DNA from: Pterois miles
Taxonomy: Eukaryota; Chordata; Actinopteri; Perciformes; Scorpaenidae
Assembly: GCA_947000775.1 (NCBI GenBank)
Contig: CAMQGK010000552.1
Location: 914,501-978,500 of the forward strand
Length of the DNA: 64,000 nucleotides
Direction: 5' to 3'
Shown here piece after piece: positions 1 to 11,533 of the stretch. The notes under the pieces are model-generated. The model was not told where the DNA came from, did not search any database, and saw nothing but the letters and a program-made list of their open reading frames with translations. Each line of letters opens with the position of its first letter. Position 1 is the first letter of the stretch. The position numbers and the translations under genes are program-made.

Positions 1-1750
1 CACCTCTGCTTCTGGGGTTTGGGAAATTATAATGGGCTTTTTTCAAGTTTCATTTTATAGACAACAACAAACAATTAATTGATCATGAAAATAGTAGTTA
101 GTTGAACTTGCAGGCCTAGGTATCAACAGAACAAGTAAATGATATTTTATCATACTGTTTGTGATATACGTAAGATCTCTTGAGACACACAAGCATGTCC
201 TGTTGTAGGGATGTAAGAAAATAGAGCATCACGATGTTTTGTGGTACTGTATCGATTCTCCAAACTATCGATTTTTAATAGTATACATGCAAAATGAACT
301 CAGTCAGTAGTTAAACTAATTTACAAAGTGATGTCCTGTCTCAGTTTGTTATCTCAAAGTACTTCTATGATGCTGGATGTTACAGAGATTGTGATAAATG
401 CAAACATAGATTCCACTGTTTTGATAACAAACAAAAATTTTTTTAACTTAAATTAAAATTTACAAATCGAAGTTTAGCACCTTACAGCGTTGCAATTTGT
501 CGCAAGATATTGAATTTTAGCTTCTGTATCATATATCATATACTGTATCGCCAGATTCTTACCAATACACAGTTCTAGTAGTTTCAGTCTTTGATGCAGA
601 TATTTGACTAATCGGGTTCAGCCGTTTGTGTTTTTAGCGCCTCGCCATGAATCACTATCTTCATAAGATCTCAGACATATCTCTCATCAGCAAATATGTT
701 AGCCAAATAAAGGAAATTGTAATAAAGACATGTCTAACAAAATAAAATTTTGGATATGTTTTTATGTAAAAAAAAAAAAAAAAAAACAAGTATCAGCTTG
801 TAATTCAATCAGATTTTCCTTTACTCATGAAATATGAAGCATGGCCTCAAACATCCAGCAGCAGTCGCTGAGTGAAATCTTAAACTCAGTAAATAAATGT
901 TTTAATATGTAAAAGAATCCCAGTAAGCAGGTGTACATTATCTAGGTGCAGTTTTATTACATAACACATCAATCTTTAACTAGCATGTATGATAATCGTG
1001 AACATGACAATGTTTCACTTGGACCTTTTTGGTTCTGCACAGAAGCACACGGTTATTCGACTTAAAACAGGCCAGAAGGAAGTAAGTGTCTCACCCAAGA
1101 GCCCTTCACCAGCACAGAGGGCTGAAGCTACGAGTCTGTTGATTCGCAATGAAGATGCTTCAAAGCATCTCTCTCTCTCTCTGCATACATAATTACAGCA
1201 GCTGGTTTACAGTTCAAGCTGTATATTAAAAAACACTGCAGCTTTGTTGACAGAAAACCACCTTTCACATGGTGCCCTGGGGTTGCACTTTGTGGGTTTG
1301 CATAATTAAATACGAGCTAACACTCAATTCAAATGTGTTTTGCTTCTAACCACAACAGCGTCACACAGAGTGGTGAAGGTCAGAGTTGGTGATCGCAGGA
1401 GCCACCCAGTGGTTTCAGCTCGGCTTTGGTGCTCACAGTGGAGCGAATGACACACCACGTGTTAAAACAATGTTTTCCTGTGAGTGGAGTTTGTTCAAAA
1501 CAATAAGATAATACGGGATGACTTATCTCACGGTCATAACTGATTTTTTTTTAATTAGAAAATAATTGTATATGGCTACTTGTAAATAAGAATTATGATT
1601 TAAACTGAATCACATGTTTTTCCTGTTACAGAGAGTCTGCAGACATTAATACTGAACCAAAGAAGCAGACAAGCTGAACAGAGTGACTGAGCACTGCTGT
1701 GTTTGGTTGAAAATAAGCAGCAGCGGACTGTGTGTAAATTACAATAATGG
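1..1750. other. Gene-free 3' flank of ndufs7
   Basis: No exon with recognisable protein similarity was seen on either strand. The interval holds a degraded hAT-like repeat (206-579), a short A-run near 769-786 and AT-rich unique-looking sequence. Short open frames here have no similarity that I recognise and no splice context. Confidence 0.6.
206..579. repeat. Degraded hAT-like TATCG-rich repeat
   Basis: The left end starts TAGGGATGTAAG, followed by scattered TATCGAT-type motifs. The right end reads TGTATCGCCAGATTCTTACC and then AATACACAG. Nearly the same right end recurs at 38901-38939, so this is a dispersed family. The TAGGG-type terminus resembles fish non-autonomous hAT elements; that assignment is from memory of the family style. 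No clear target-site duplication was found and there is no coding capacity. Confidence 0.5.
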
Positions 1751-1751
1751 T

Positions 1752-1757
1752 TTTATT
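1752..1757 (-). terminator. ndufs7 polyadenylation signal
   Basis: AATAAA on the minus strand (TTTATT on plus), 107 bases 3' of the ndufs7 stop codon. This gives a short 3' UTR, usual for a small OXPHOS subunit mRNA. The cleavage site itself is not visible. Confidence 0.6.
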
Positions 1758-1864
1758 GAGGTTCGTTCCTGCAGCTCTACATGGAGGAGGAGGAGCAGCA
1801 GCGCTCCAAATGAAACCAGAAATACAACATTTACACATCAGATACAAACACACAAACAACACAT

Positions 1865-4800
1865 TCACTTCCGATACCAGATTTTCATCTTCTTCTCACG
1901 TTTGATTTTCTTCTGCAGCTGTAGAGTCCCGTAAAGGAGAGCCTCTGCAGTGGGGGGGCAACCTGAGGACGGAGCAACTCTTATTATTGTTTGATGGAGA
2001 CTTCAACTCCCACAGAAGTTCAGTTTGACTGTCGATTAATTATCTGGTAATACTATTTAGATATTTGGCTACTGATGTTGCACACTTGACTGGACTCAAC
2101 TATGTACAATATACAGTATGAAGGCTGTTATTATATACCTGCACTAGTTCTTACAATAAAACAAGTACTACCAGCACTACTAATATTACCTGTATTTATT
2201 AATAATCCAAGTATTGGGTAATAAATCTACTACAGTTGCATTACAGCTACTATCAATAAAAACAATAATACAATTACAAGTGATACTCTACTACTACTGC
2301 TGCTACTGATAACTATAAACTACTGCTACTGCTGCTGCTACTACTATTACGGTTTTAATGCTGCAAATGTAAGGGCTCAGTCACCATTGTGTTACCTTAT
2401 TCAGCAAAAGGTAGTGACTCAACACACATTTATTTAAATAAAAACATTTTTGGATTATTACTTTAATAAAAAATAAAATTCAGTTCTTATTGAAGCTATC
2501 GCTCTGGTGCACAGTTATGGATCACATTTAAATCACCAGCGACGATCTAAAAATCACACCTGCAATTACAGCTTAACGCCACAGGTGCCGCCAAAGTGAA
2601 GAAAACAGAGATCTTCAAGACTGGACTCAACCTACATGAACAAAAGTGAAGTGGGATATACCAGAGGAGATTCAATCTGCTGCTTTAACAGACTCCACTG
2701 TTCTGTGAAAGCTTTCCACAACATGTTGGAACCTGGTTGCAGGGACTTTCCCCCATTCAGCCACATGAGTATCAGTAAAGTCAGTTACTGATGTCTGTCA
2801 CTGTATTGTCGTTATAGACCTGGCTTTATGCATAGACGCACTGTCGTGCTGTAACAGAGAAGAGTCTTAGCTTAAGTGTTGCCACAAAGTTGGAAGCACA
2901 CTGAAATATTTTATGCTGTAGAATTAAGATTTATCTAGAGCAACAAGGCTGCCCACATACTTTTGGCCATAGAGACCCTGTTTACACTTACACAAGTACA
3001 GTAGACAGTGCTAAATATGCATGTAAACGACCACCATGACACTCTGTGATCCAATTACTAAAACCACTTGGCGAGATGTTCTAGGATCCATTTGACCACA
3101 TTTCTTTTGTAGTGTAAACACTAATGCATCCCCAACAAGGACGCAACAGGAAAATACGTTATCAAAGCGTTTCTCCTTCTTCTCATCTCCAGCTGGTTCT
3201 CGAGTCATGTAAGCTGGCTTTATCCACAACATCATGGCTGATTTGGTTTGCCTGGAGCACACCAAGGAGTAGACCCACTGTGTGTCCCACTACCCTTACT
3301 ACCACACCATTTAGTCTGCCAGAAAAATATTTAGTATGTCCCAATACATACTCTGTAAAATGCAGTGTCTCAAAAATACCAGGAGGCCCTAAGAAATCCG
3401 CTCACATTTTGCAGTATGCAAAGAGAGTCAAAGTTCAAGGTACATTATTATGCATGCACCAGTACGTACTTTGTAAGGGCAGCCGCAGTATGGACTAAAA
3501 GTAAAAATAAAAAAAAAAAAAAAAAAAAAAAAAGATGCGATTTGGAAAGTAGCCCCTGTCTGTACTGTGAATATCTTCTTTTCCGACAGACTAGGAACAG
3601 GAAGTGCATTGCTGCCTCCCACCACTTAAAAAGAACAATGAATTTCATCTTTGCAAACAGAAAGGATGTACGTGTTTATTTACATATAGAGCAGGGAAGT
3701 GAAATTTGATCACAAGTGATCACTGAGACATGTGGAGACGCATGCTAATGCCAGGTGTTGACAAACATACTTAAAGCTGACCACTTGTAGTCAGATCATC
3801 CAAGATGCATGTTAATGTCAGGTGTGAACAGGGCCAAAGTGTGACTTTGAAATACCCTAATTTTAGTGGACAATATTTTTCATTGCCACTCATAAAGGAA
3901 TTTGAAGATTTTATCATTTGCATAATGGGCAGTAAAGTTTACCTGGAACATAAATGTCCACTGGTACGATTCGGTCGCAGCCTCTGACAACAGAGTAGGA
4001 GTAGTGGTAGTAGCCTCCTCCGTTAGCACAGCTGGAAGAGGACAATCATGGGGACACTGTTAGTTCTTTCGACACTTCGACCCTAAACCCAGACAGTCGG
4101 AATGAGACAGCTATAAAAGTGCAAAAACTTGCAGTAAACCATGACCACAATCAAATACGACAGTGTTTACACGTCATGCTTGTGGCCAAAAAGCTTTAAG
4201 AAGAAAAGAGGACAAAACCAGGAATTCAGAGACAGAGTATGTTAGTATCAGATCAGCTGCTGAGACTACAGATACATGATTACAGACAACTGGCAGGTGC
4301 TGGAGCATGAAAAAGATTTGCTGAGGAAGAAGAGGGCGCACTGCTGTGAACTTACCTTCCCATGGAAATGACGTATCTGGGCTCAGGCATCTGGTCGTAC
4401 ACCTATTGGAAAGAAGACGCATTGAGTCACTCTTACATAATGTCTAAGAACTAATCCATCAGTCTTTCAGCTGGAGGAAAGCTTCATGCCGGTCTATGTA
4501 TCTGGAGACAGATGGGTCATAATCCAGCCGGCATTTAAACAGCTATACTGTTCTCAGTGCTACCATCTTGCAGACAGAACAAGCTGAGAAAGAGCACTGA
4601 CAATGTCTATGAGCAGTGCAAAGAAACATGTTTATTCATTGTTTTTCCTCCATTTCACAGACCTGAATCAAACCTGAGACAGCATTTGGAGCATACAATG
4701 CTGCTGCTCTTACATTATTTAGACAAAGACGTATAAAAGCTGCTTAACATCCTCTCCTGCCCTCACCTTCCGCAGAGCCGGAGCCATCTTATTGGTCAGC

Positions 4801-7800
4801 GTTCCCGCCACGATCATGACATCAGCCTGTCGGGGACTCGCTCTGAACACCACTCCGAAGCGGTCCATGTCGTAACGAGGTGCCGCCATGTGCATCATCT
4901 CCACGGCGCAGCATGCCAGGCCGAAGGTCATAGGCCACAGAGAGCTCTGAAACAGTAGCAGAGCAGCAGTAAGGCAATAAAACACATTAACACGGGTACA
5001 TATGGTACTACTGACCAAAAACACACATATTCAAAGCTTTGTTCAACCAGTTTGAGATGCATCTTAATACAGTCAGGGATGGGACATTATAGGCTATTAG
5101 AAGGGACTGTGACAAAAAACACTCACAATAAATTGATCTTGGGGAATTTCCATTACCATATAATCGTGAATATCAACACAACAGACTTGAAAAAGCTGTC
5201 TAGATCGCTATCATGTAGAAAAGTGAAAATGAAGCCTGATTTTAAAAATAGAGGCTTTATCATGTAAGAAGGACAAGACTCATGTTGTGTTGCCATTTTT
5301 TTAAATGTTATTTATCCTTCATTTATGAGGGGGGACCTTCTGGTTTATGATTACCTTATTTAAGATTGTTTTTACTTAAAAAGATGTTCACCAAGGAAAG
5401 ATGTGTCCTGTCATGCAATAAAGATATTTGTTTATTAAATGTAAGATAAAGTGAGATCATATTGTTGATGACATCACGATAATATTGTGAATTGTGACAT
5501 GAAATTTTGATATTGCACCATGCCTAATAAGAAAACATTGTCAATATACTGTATATTGACATATTTTGATCTTCCTATCTTCTACTTTGTGGTGTCGTTA
5601 AGCAAATAACCCAATAACTGCCAATCAGTCAGTGTTTGTGAGAGTCCACTTGGCTTTGGCATGTCGTTGATATTTTTAAGATTTTCCTTGTTGCTAAATT
5701 TAACACAGTTATGCTGTGTTTGCAGGCAACAACTTTCTGGCTTGTTTAAGAGGCAAGCTTGAAAATTTAATTCGAATAAATGTCTCTTAAGGCACTATCT
5801 AGAGCCGAGAGATGTAATACAATGCTGATTGAGCCTATGGCCTACTGATAATATAGCAGTATCGCAATATTTATATATTTACAGTATTATGAACTCGTTC
5901 TCTGTGGTGACATTCCTGGAAAAAACGGCTGTACTACAGTTTTTCTCCATTGTATACACACACAAAATTGATTTACGAAGACAGAAAACTACTCTGAAAA
6001 CCTGAATCTTGTGTTTCAACAAAAAAAACAGACTGCTGAACACTGTTTCCAATAAAATAGATATTGTAATGTTTTGAGTGTTGTTGTAATGTTTAGCTGC
6101 CTCTGTAATTATTGCCTTAGTTGCAGATGTAAATTAATGTAAGAATATTTTGAGAAATACCTTTCCTACAACATGATCAATGTGAACAAAATTTATTTCT
6201 CAGGAACATGAGCGCTCCGATGTCTAAAAGATTGAATGATTTTACGAGAAAAACAAAGAGATCCATTTACAAAAGGCAACAGCTCCAACAATGTGATATT
6301 TTAGACCAACCAGTCACACATTGCTAGCTGGAGTCACGTCACACATCTCGAGACAGATAAACACTGCAGACTGATGGTGGTTAACACAGCCAACACCCTC
6401 TCATCTGCTCACCCTGCGTGCCCAGTTTATCAAGTCGTCCAGCTTAGTGATAACATACTCCCCCTTGCTGCTGGCTACGGCTGCTGGTTTGGCTGCTGCC
6501 ACTGCCGTGCTCTTCTCTCTGACTGGAACCACACTGCAACAGAAGGATGGAGGGGATCTTTACTATGTGCAGAGGGTTTACCGAGTGTCTGTTCTTCATT
6601 CTGATATTTACACCAGAGCATATTTGGTAAACTCACCTCGTGGTGGTATTCTCGCTTTTTGCACTGTTGTGCAGACTCCTCTGATGAACAGCAAACACTG
6701 AAATGGGCCTGAAAAAAAGGAATTGAATGGCACAAGAGGCATTAGGTAAAGCTGATGTATGAATATTTCAATTGTAACATGCATATGTCAGTTCCACAAG
6801 AGGTCAATATTGTATAAAGTGTGAATCTAAATCATTTGGAGACACAGTGTGTGATGGACAGATGGGCAGATTTTTTATTGTGGGATGATGATTTTGTCTA
6901 AGCTTCCTAAACTTGAAGTAGCTTTAAAGGATAAACTTGACGGTTCCTCTGAGCAACACACAGCATGAGAGCTCCTGCTGTCAAAAACAAGACTGCACAG
7001 CCCATCAAGTACAGCCAATGTTTCAGCACTTGCTTCTGAGTGAGGATTGGTCCAGCTGGCTATTATCTTCAATGAGAAATAATCTGAACTCAACAAAGGT
7101 ACTGAAAAAAATTACTAAAATAAAAACTGGGTAGGTTGGAAGGGAGGCATTAGATACTGTAAAGACTGTACATTCTTATTGGTGTTATATGACCTACTGT
7201 GTGATGGGGTAAATACTAAATACAAATACATCAATCAGCTGTAACATTATGACCACTGATAGGTGACGTGAATAACATTGATAACCTTGTTACAATGGCA
7301 CCTGGCAGTGGGTGGGCTATATTACGCAGCAAGTGAATATTTTGTCCTTGAAGTTGATGTGTTCAAAGCAGAAAATGGGCAAGCATAAGGATGTGAGCGA
7401 CTTTGACAAGGGACAAATTGTGATGGCTAGACCACTGGGTCAGAGCATCTCCAAAACTGCAGCTTTTGTGGGATGTTTCCAGTGTGTAGTGGTCAGGACC
7501 TAACACATGTGAACCAGGGAAGGAAAACCGGTGAACAGGCGACAGGGTTCACGGGCGGCCAAGGCTCACTGATGCATGTGGGGAGCAAAGGATGGCCTGT
7601 GTTGTCTGATCCAACAGAAGAGCTACTGTAGCTCTGAAGCTGCTGAAAAAGTCACAGAGTGCATCACAGTTTGTTGCGGATGGGGCTGCGTAGCTGCAGA
7701 CCGGTCAGGGTGCCCATGTTAACCTGTGTCCACCAGCAAAAGCGCCCGTAACGGGCAAGTGATCATCAGAACTGGACCACAGAGTGATGGAAGAAGGTGG

Positions 7801-9142
7801 CCTGATCTGACGAATCAGATATTCATTTACATCATGTGGATGGCTGGGTCCGTCGCTTACCTGGGGAAGACATGGCACTAGGGTCCAGGAAGAAGACAAG
7901 CCGGGGGAGGCAGTGTGCACACTGCAAACATGGTTCAAGAATGGTTTGACGAAGACAATGAGTGTGAGGTGGTGACTTGGCCTCCAAATTTTGCAAAGCT
8001 AAATCCAATCTGTGGGATGTGCTGGACCTACACAATATTTGGCATTAGATGGTCATAATGTTATGGGTGATTGGTGTATATTTTTGGTGGATATTCCACT
8101 CTGCATTCACTGCCTCCTGAGGTTGGACCTGCACAGTAGCCGAGTAATAAATGTGTTTTCGTAGGTAGGAAAACCAACTCCACCAGCAGGACAAAGCTTA
8201 ATTTAATGAGATTTGGAAAAGAGATACAGGATTAGAAGGTTCTTACCTTGTTGAAAAGCAGCCAAACATGGCCAGGCGAGGCGCTGCAAAATAAAAGAAA
8301 TTCACAATCTGTGGAGTTTTTTTATAAAATATAATTAAAAAAATATAATAACTGATATACAGTACTGTAAAAGTATAAGCTGTAACAGCTGTGCATTCAG
8401 ATGTGACATAAATCGTTACTTTGCTGGGAAGCAGAACAACAGTGATGGACATAGAAGCTTAACCCCAGTGAGATTATATCAAACCAAACAGGTCTGGAAA
8501 GTTTGAACATTGTTCATGAGCCAAATAATAACGTTAACGTTACAACCTGCTACGTTATACCGTAATTGTTTTACTGTATTACGTGTTGCTTGGTGTGTTT
8601 AATGCATGCCGAATTGGAGGGCAGCGTCCCTTGCGACTTAAGTGATATTTCACACAGCATAATGTTTGCAAATACCGGTGAGAAACCCAAACTGGCAGAG
8701 TTTTCAAAGGGACTTTGGTTTTACAACCTTATCCTTGGCGAATGACACGTACTGGAGCTAAGGACATATCTGGTATCGTGGTCCATCAACAATATCGATG
8801 AAAATGCACAAAAATAGTAAACACCGTGATTATTTTAAAGAGGACATATGTCGTTAGGTGTGTTAACTAACGAAGCTTGCTCTTGCTGCTGGAACTGCAG
8901 ACGGAGTTCACGTAACTGCTAAGCTGGTTAGCCGCCATGCTAACACAGACAGAGCAAGGTCAGTGTGCGCATTCACTAAAAGTTACAAACCGCATCGCCG
9001 ACAAAGTCAAACCACTGGGCAGCGCGCTTCTGTGTGCCTAATTGTTCTAATACTGTAAACAGAATAAGTCTGAACACGTTGTACTGTTTAGTGTAAGCGT
9101 GTAAATTTGATCATAACATCACTCACCAGCTAACGCCGCCAT
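1865..9142 (-). CDS. ndufs7: NADH dehydrogenase [ubiquinone] iron-sulfur protein 7 (complex I PSST/20 kDa subunit)
   Basis: Core subunit of mitochondrial complex I that holds 4Fe-4S cluster N2, the last electron carrier before ubiquinone. Coding exons (minus strand, 5' to 3'): 9127-9142, 8247-8283, 6413-6533, 4767-4946, 4356-4402, 3943-4031, 1865-1962. They total 588 nt, giving 195 aa plus TGA, and every junction is GT-AG with consistent phase. The start MAALAAPRLAMFGCFST looks like a mitochondrial presequence. KLDDLINWARR is followed by the family core SSLWPMTFGLACCAVEMM. The four cluster-N2 cysteines are present: the CC pair at residues 70-71, C135 in SMGSCANGGG and C165 in GCPPTAEALLYG. 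The C-terminus ends KIWYRK. Human NDUFS7 has 213 residues; the difference is mostly in the transit peptide. A Tc1 remnant (7226-8080) lies in the intron between coding exons 2 and 3. Identity is near certain; the noncoding 5' end was not mapped. Confidence 0.97.
2690..2975. repeat. Fragment of Tc1-like non-autonomous element (intronic)
   Basis: Lies in the last ndufs7 intron. It ends with CATACTTTTGGCCATAGAG, which resembles the common fish Tc1-type end ACTTTTGGCCATATAGTGTA. Internal text such as GACTTTCCCCCATTCAGCC also looks like Tc1-derived fish repeats. No reading frame survives. Confidence 0.4.
2985..3840. repeat. Composite of dispersed fish repeats in last ndufs7 intron
   Basis: Two outer segments (about 2985-3130 and 3705-3840) look like the ends of one short non-autonomous element. 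The right end contains GACCACTTGTAGTCAGATC and GTGTGAACAGGGCC. The middle (about 3280-3495) has a second repeat type with TAGTATGTCCCAATACATAC and AGTACGTACTTTGTAAGG, similar in style to 53280-53670. A 25-base A-run follows at 3509-3533. A nested insertion is likely; the boundaries are approximate. Confidence 0.35.
7226..8080 (+). mobile_element. Degraded, internally deleted Tc1/mariner element
   Basis: The left end reads ATCAGCTGTAACATTATGAC and the right end GGTCATAATGTTATGGGTGA, which are inverted-repeat partners of a Tc1-like family with TA-type ends. Between them the plus strand shows broken transposase text: a helix-turn-helix-like start at about 7374 (MGKHKDVSDFDKGQIVMARP, then SISKTA), followed by fragments in different frames. 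Relative to a full element of about 1.3-1.6 kb, much of the centre and the catalytic C-terminal part is missing. It sits in the ndufs7 intron between coding exons 2 and 3 and cannot encode an active enzyme. Confidence 0.8.
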
Positions 9143-9180
9143 CTTTGGGATTCTGGTTACGTCAGAGTACTTCCTGTGCG
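9143..9180 (-). promoter_or_regulatory. ndufs7 proximal promoter or 5' UTR with CRE-like and ETS-like sites
   Basis: Just upstream of the ndufs7 ATG (minus strand) lie TGACGTAA (9157-9164, a CREB/ATF-type site) and CACAGGAAGT (9169-9178, an ETS/GABPA-type site). ETS sites near the start are a known feature of nuclear OXPHOS gene promoters. The surrounding 8880-9240 bases are richer in CpG than the neighbouring introns. The transcription start was not located, so some of this may be 5' UTR. There is no TATA box at a fitting distance. Confidence 0.5.
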
Positions 9181-9927
9181 TGTATGAGCTCGAGCTGCCG
9201 AGGGCGCTGCTGTAACGTTGACAACCAGTTTATGTGAACCACAGGCACGTGACGGATCTTTGCTCTAATATCAATGTTTATATCGCGGTTGAACGCTACT
9301 GATTATCATGTGTGATAGCTGATGATTTATGCGCCATTTTATCCTCAAAACGTTTTGTTTATTCAGTCCGGAAAAACCTCTGAATCAATTTTAGACTTTA
9401 ATGGGGATTAAAACTCTCAACCATAGAAATAAAGTGTAATCTAAACCCACTGAAGCCTGGCAGGTAGATCAAGGTTAGCACGTCAAGGGTGTTCAATGAC
9501 AATACTGTCCAAAAATTCAATTAAAAAAATGAATAAAACATTGAGAGAAAACAAAACTGCTTGTAGGCAACCATTTTGATAAATAGGCCTACTGAGGTCA
9601 TAAATTCAAATACTCACAATGCATTGTCCCCTCAGAAAAGATGCCACACACAATAGACATCTATCTATTGTAATGCATTTTCTTTTAAATATATCATTCA
9701 TTCAATTCATTGAGATGAGTTAGTAAATATCACTTGATGATCTAAACGTGAAAAATTCTGAAAATACTGAGCCCATTATTTTTGTGGTAGTTTAAAGTAG
9801 TCAGATTATAATATAGTATAATATACAGTACAGTATTCAATATGCTGCTGTACAGTATGTTTCCAAGAACAACAATGAGAATATGTTTTCAGTGGCAGCT
9901 ACAACCATGAGTTGGACAACACTGACA
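9181..9927. other. Intergenic, upstream of ndufs7
   Basis: No exon or repeat that I can name. The first 60 bases are GC-richer and may still belong to the ndufs7 promoter; the rest is AT-rich. Confidence 0.5.
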
Positions 9928-11533
9928 TACAGTACAGACCAAAAGTTTGGACGCACCTTCTCATTCAAAGAGTTTTCTTTATTTTCATGACTATGAAAAT
10001 TGTAGATTCACACTGAAGGCATCAAAACTATGAATTAACACATGTGGAAATATATACTTCACAAAAAAGTGTAAAACAACTGAAAATACGCTTTATATTC
10101 TAGTTTCTTCAAAGTAGCCACCTTTTGCTCTGATTACTGCTTCACACACTCTGCATTCTCTTGATGAGCTTCAAGAGGTCGTCACCTGAAATGGTTTTCA
10201 CTTCACAGGTGAGCCCTGTCAGGTTTAATAAGTGGGATTTCTTGCCTTATAAATGGGGTTGGGACCATCAGTTGTGTTGTGCAGAAGTCAGGTGGATACA
10301 CAGCTGATAGTCCTACTGAATAGACTGTTAGAATTTGTATTATGGCAAGAAAAAAGCAGCTAAGTAAAGAAAAATGAGTGGCCATCATTACTTTAAGAAA
10401 TGAAGGTCAGTCAGTCCGAAAAATTGGGAAAATGTTGAAAGTGTCCCCAAGTGCAGTCGCAAAAACCATCAAGCGCTACAAAGAAACTGGCTCACATGAG
10501 GACTGCCCCAGGAAAGGAAGACCAAGAGTCACCTCTGCTGCGGAGGATAAGTTCATCCGAGTCACCGGCCTCAGAAATGGCAGGTTAACAGCAGCTCAGA
10601 TTAGAGACCAGGTCAATGCCACACAGAGTTCTAGCAGCAGACACATCTCTAGAACAACTGTTAAGAGGAGACTGTGTGAATCAGGCCTTCATGGTACAAT
10701 AGCTGCTTGGAAACCACTGCTAAGGACAGGCAACAAGCAGAAGAGACTTGTTTGGACTAAAGAACACAAGGAGGGGACATTAGACCAGTGGAAATCTGTG
10801 CTTTGGTCTGATGAATCCAAATCTGAGATCTTTGGTTCCAACCACTGTGTCTTTGTGCGAACCAGAAAAGGTAAACGGCTGAACTCTACATGCCTGGTTC
10901 CCACTGTGAAGCATGGAGGAGGAGGTGTGATGGTGTGGGGGTGCTTTGCTGGTGACACTGTTGGGGATTTATTCAAAATTGAAGGCATACTGAACCAGCA
11001 TGGCTACCACAGCATCTTGCAGCGGCATGCTATTCCATCCGGTTTGCGTTTAGTTGGACCATCATTTATTTTTCAACAGGACAATGACCCCAAACACACC
11101 TCCAGGCTGTGTGAGGGCTATTTGACCAAGAAGGAGAGTGATGCCTCCACAGTCACCGGACCTGAACCCAGTCCAGATGGTTTGGGGTGAGCTGGACTGC
11201 AGAGCGAAGGCAAAAGGGCCAACAAGTGCTCAGCATCTCTGGGAACTCCTTCAAGACTGTTGAAGACCATTTCAGGTGACGACCTCTTGAAGCTCATCAA
11301 GAGAATGCAGAGTGTGTGAAGCAGTAATCAGAGCAAAAGGTGGCTACTTTGAAGAAACTACAATATAAGATATATTTTCAGTTGTTTTACACTTTTTTGT
11401 TAAGTACATATTTCCACATGTGTTAATTCATAGTTTTGATGCCTTCAGTGTGAATCTACAATTTTCATAGTCATGAAAATAAAGAAAACTCTTTGAATGA
11501 GAAGGTGTGTCCAAACTTTTGGTCTGTACTGTA
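9928..11533 (+). mobile_element. Tc1/mariner element with long terminal inverted repeats
   Basis: A 1,606-bp element with matching ends: TACAGTACAGACC at 9928 and its reverse complement GGTCTGTACTGTA ending at 11533. The ends are TA, consistent with Tc1/mariner TA target sites. The inverted repeats are unusually long, about 270 bp each (roughly 9928-10198 and 11265-11533). The right repeat overlaps the 3' end of the transposase coding region. The element lies between ndufs7 and tmem79, in the same orientation as neither gene. It is one of three Tc1-type copies in the window and the best preserved. Confidence 0.92.
10342..11318 (+). pseudogene. Tc1-type transposase, disrupted
   Basis: DDE transposase of the Tc1 family. 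Reading starts at an ATG at 10342 (MARKKQLSKEK), but the 12th codon is TGA, so the N-terminus is cut off. The open stretch from about 10378 to 11190 keeps the paired-type DNA-binding helices (VRKIGKMLKVSPSAVAKTI), the first catalytic Asp in VLWSDESKSE and the second in FIFQQDNDPKHTS. After about 11100 the frame is lost. The region that should carry the third acidic catalytic residue (normally PDLNPIE-like) reads out of frame and ends early, and the last codons (RMQ, then an in-frame stop) are also broken. A functional enzyme is not expected. Confidence 0.88.

Noticed and set aside
10689..10988. 99-codon open frame opposite the Tc1 transposase
   Set aside because: Reverse-strand shadow of a conserved coding region in the transposon.
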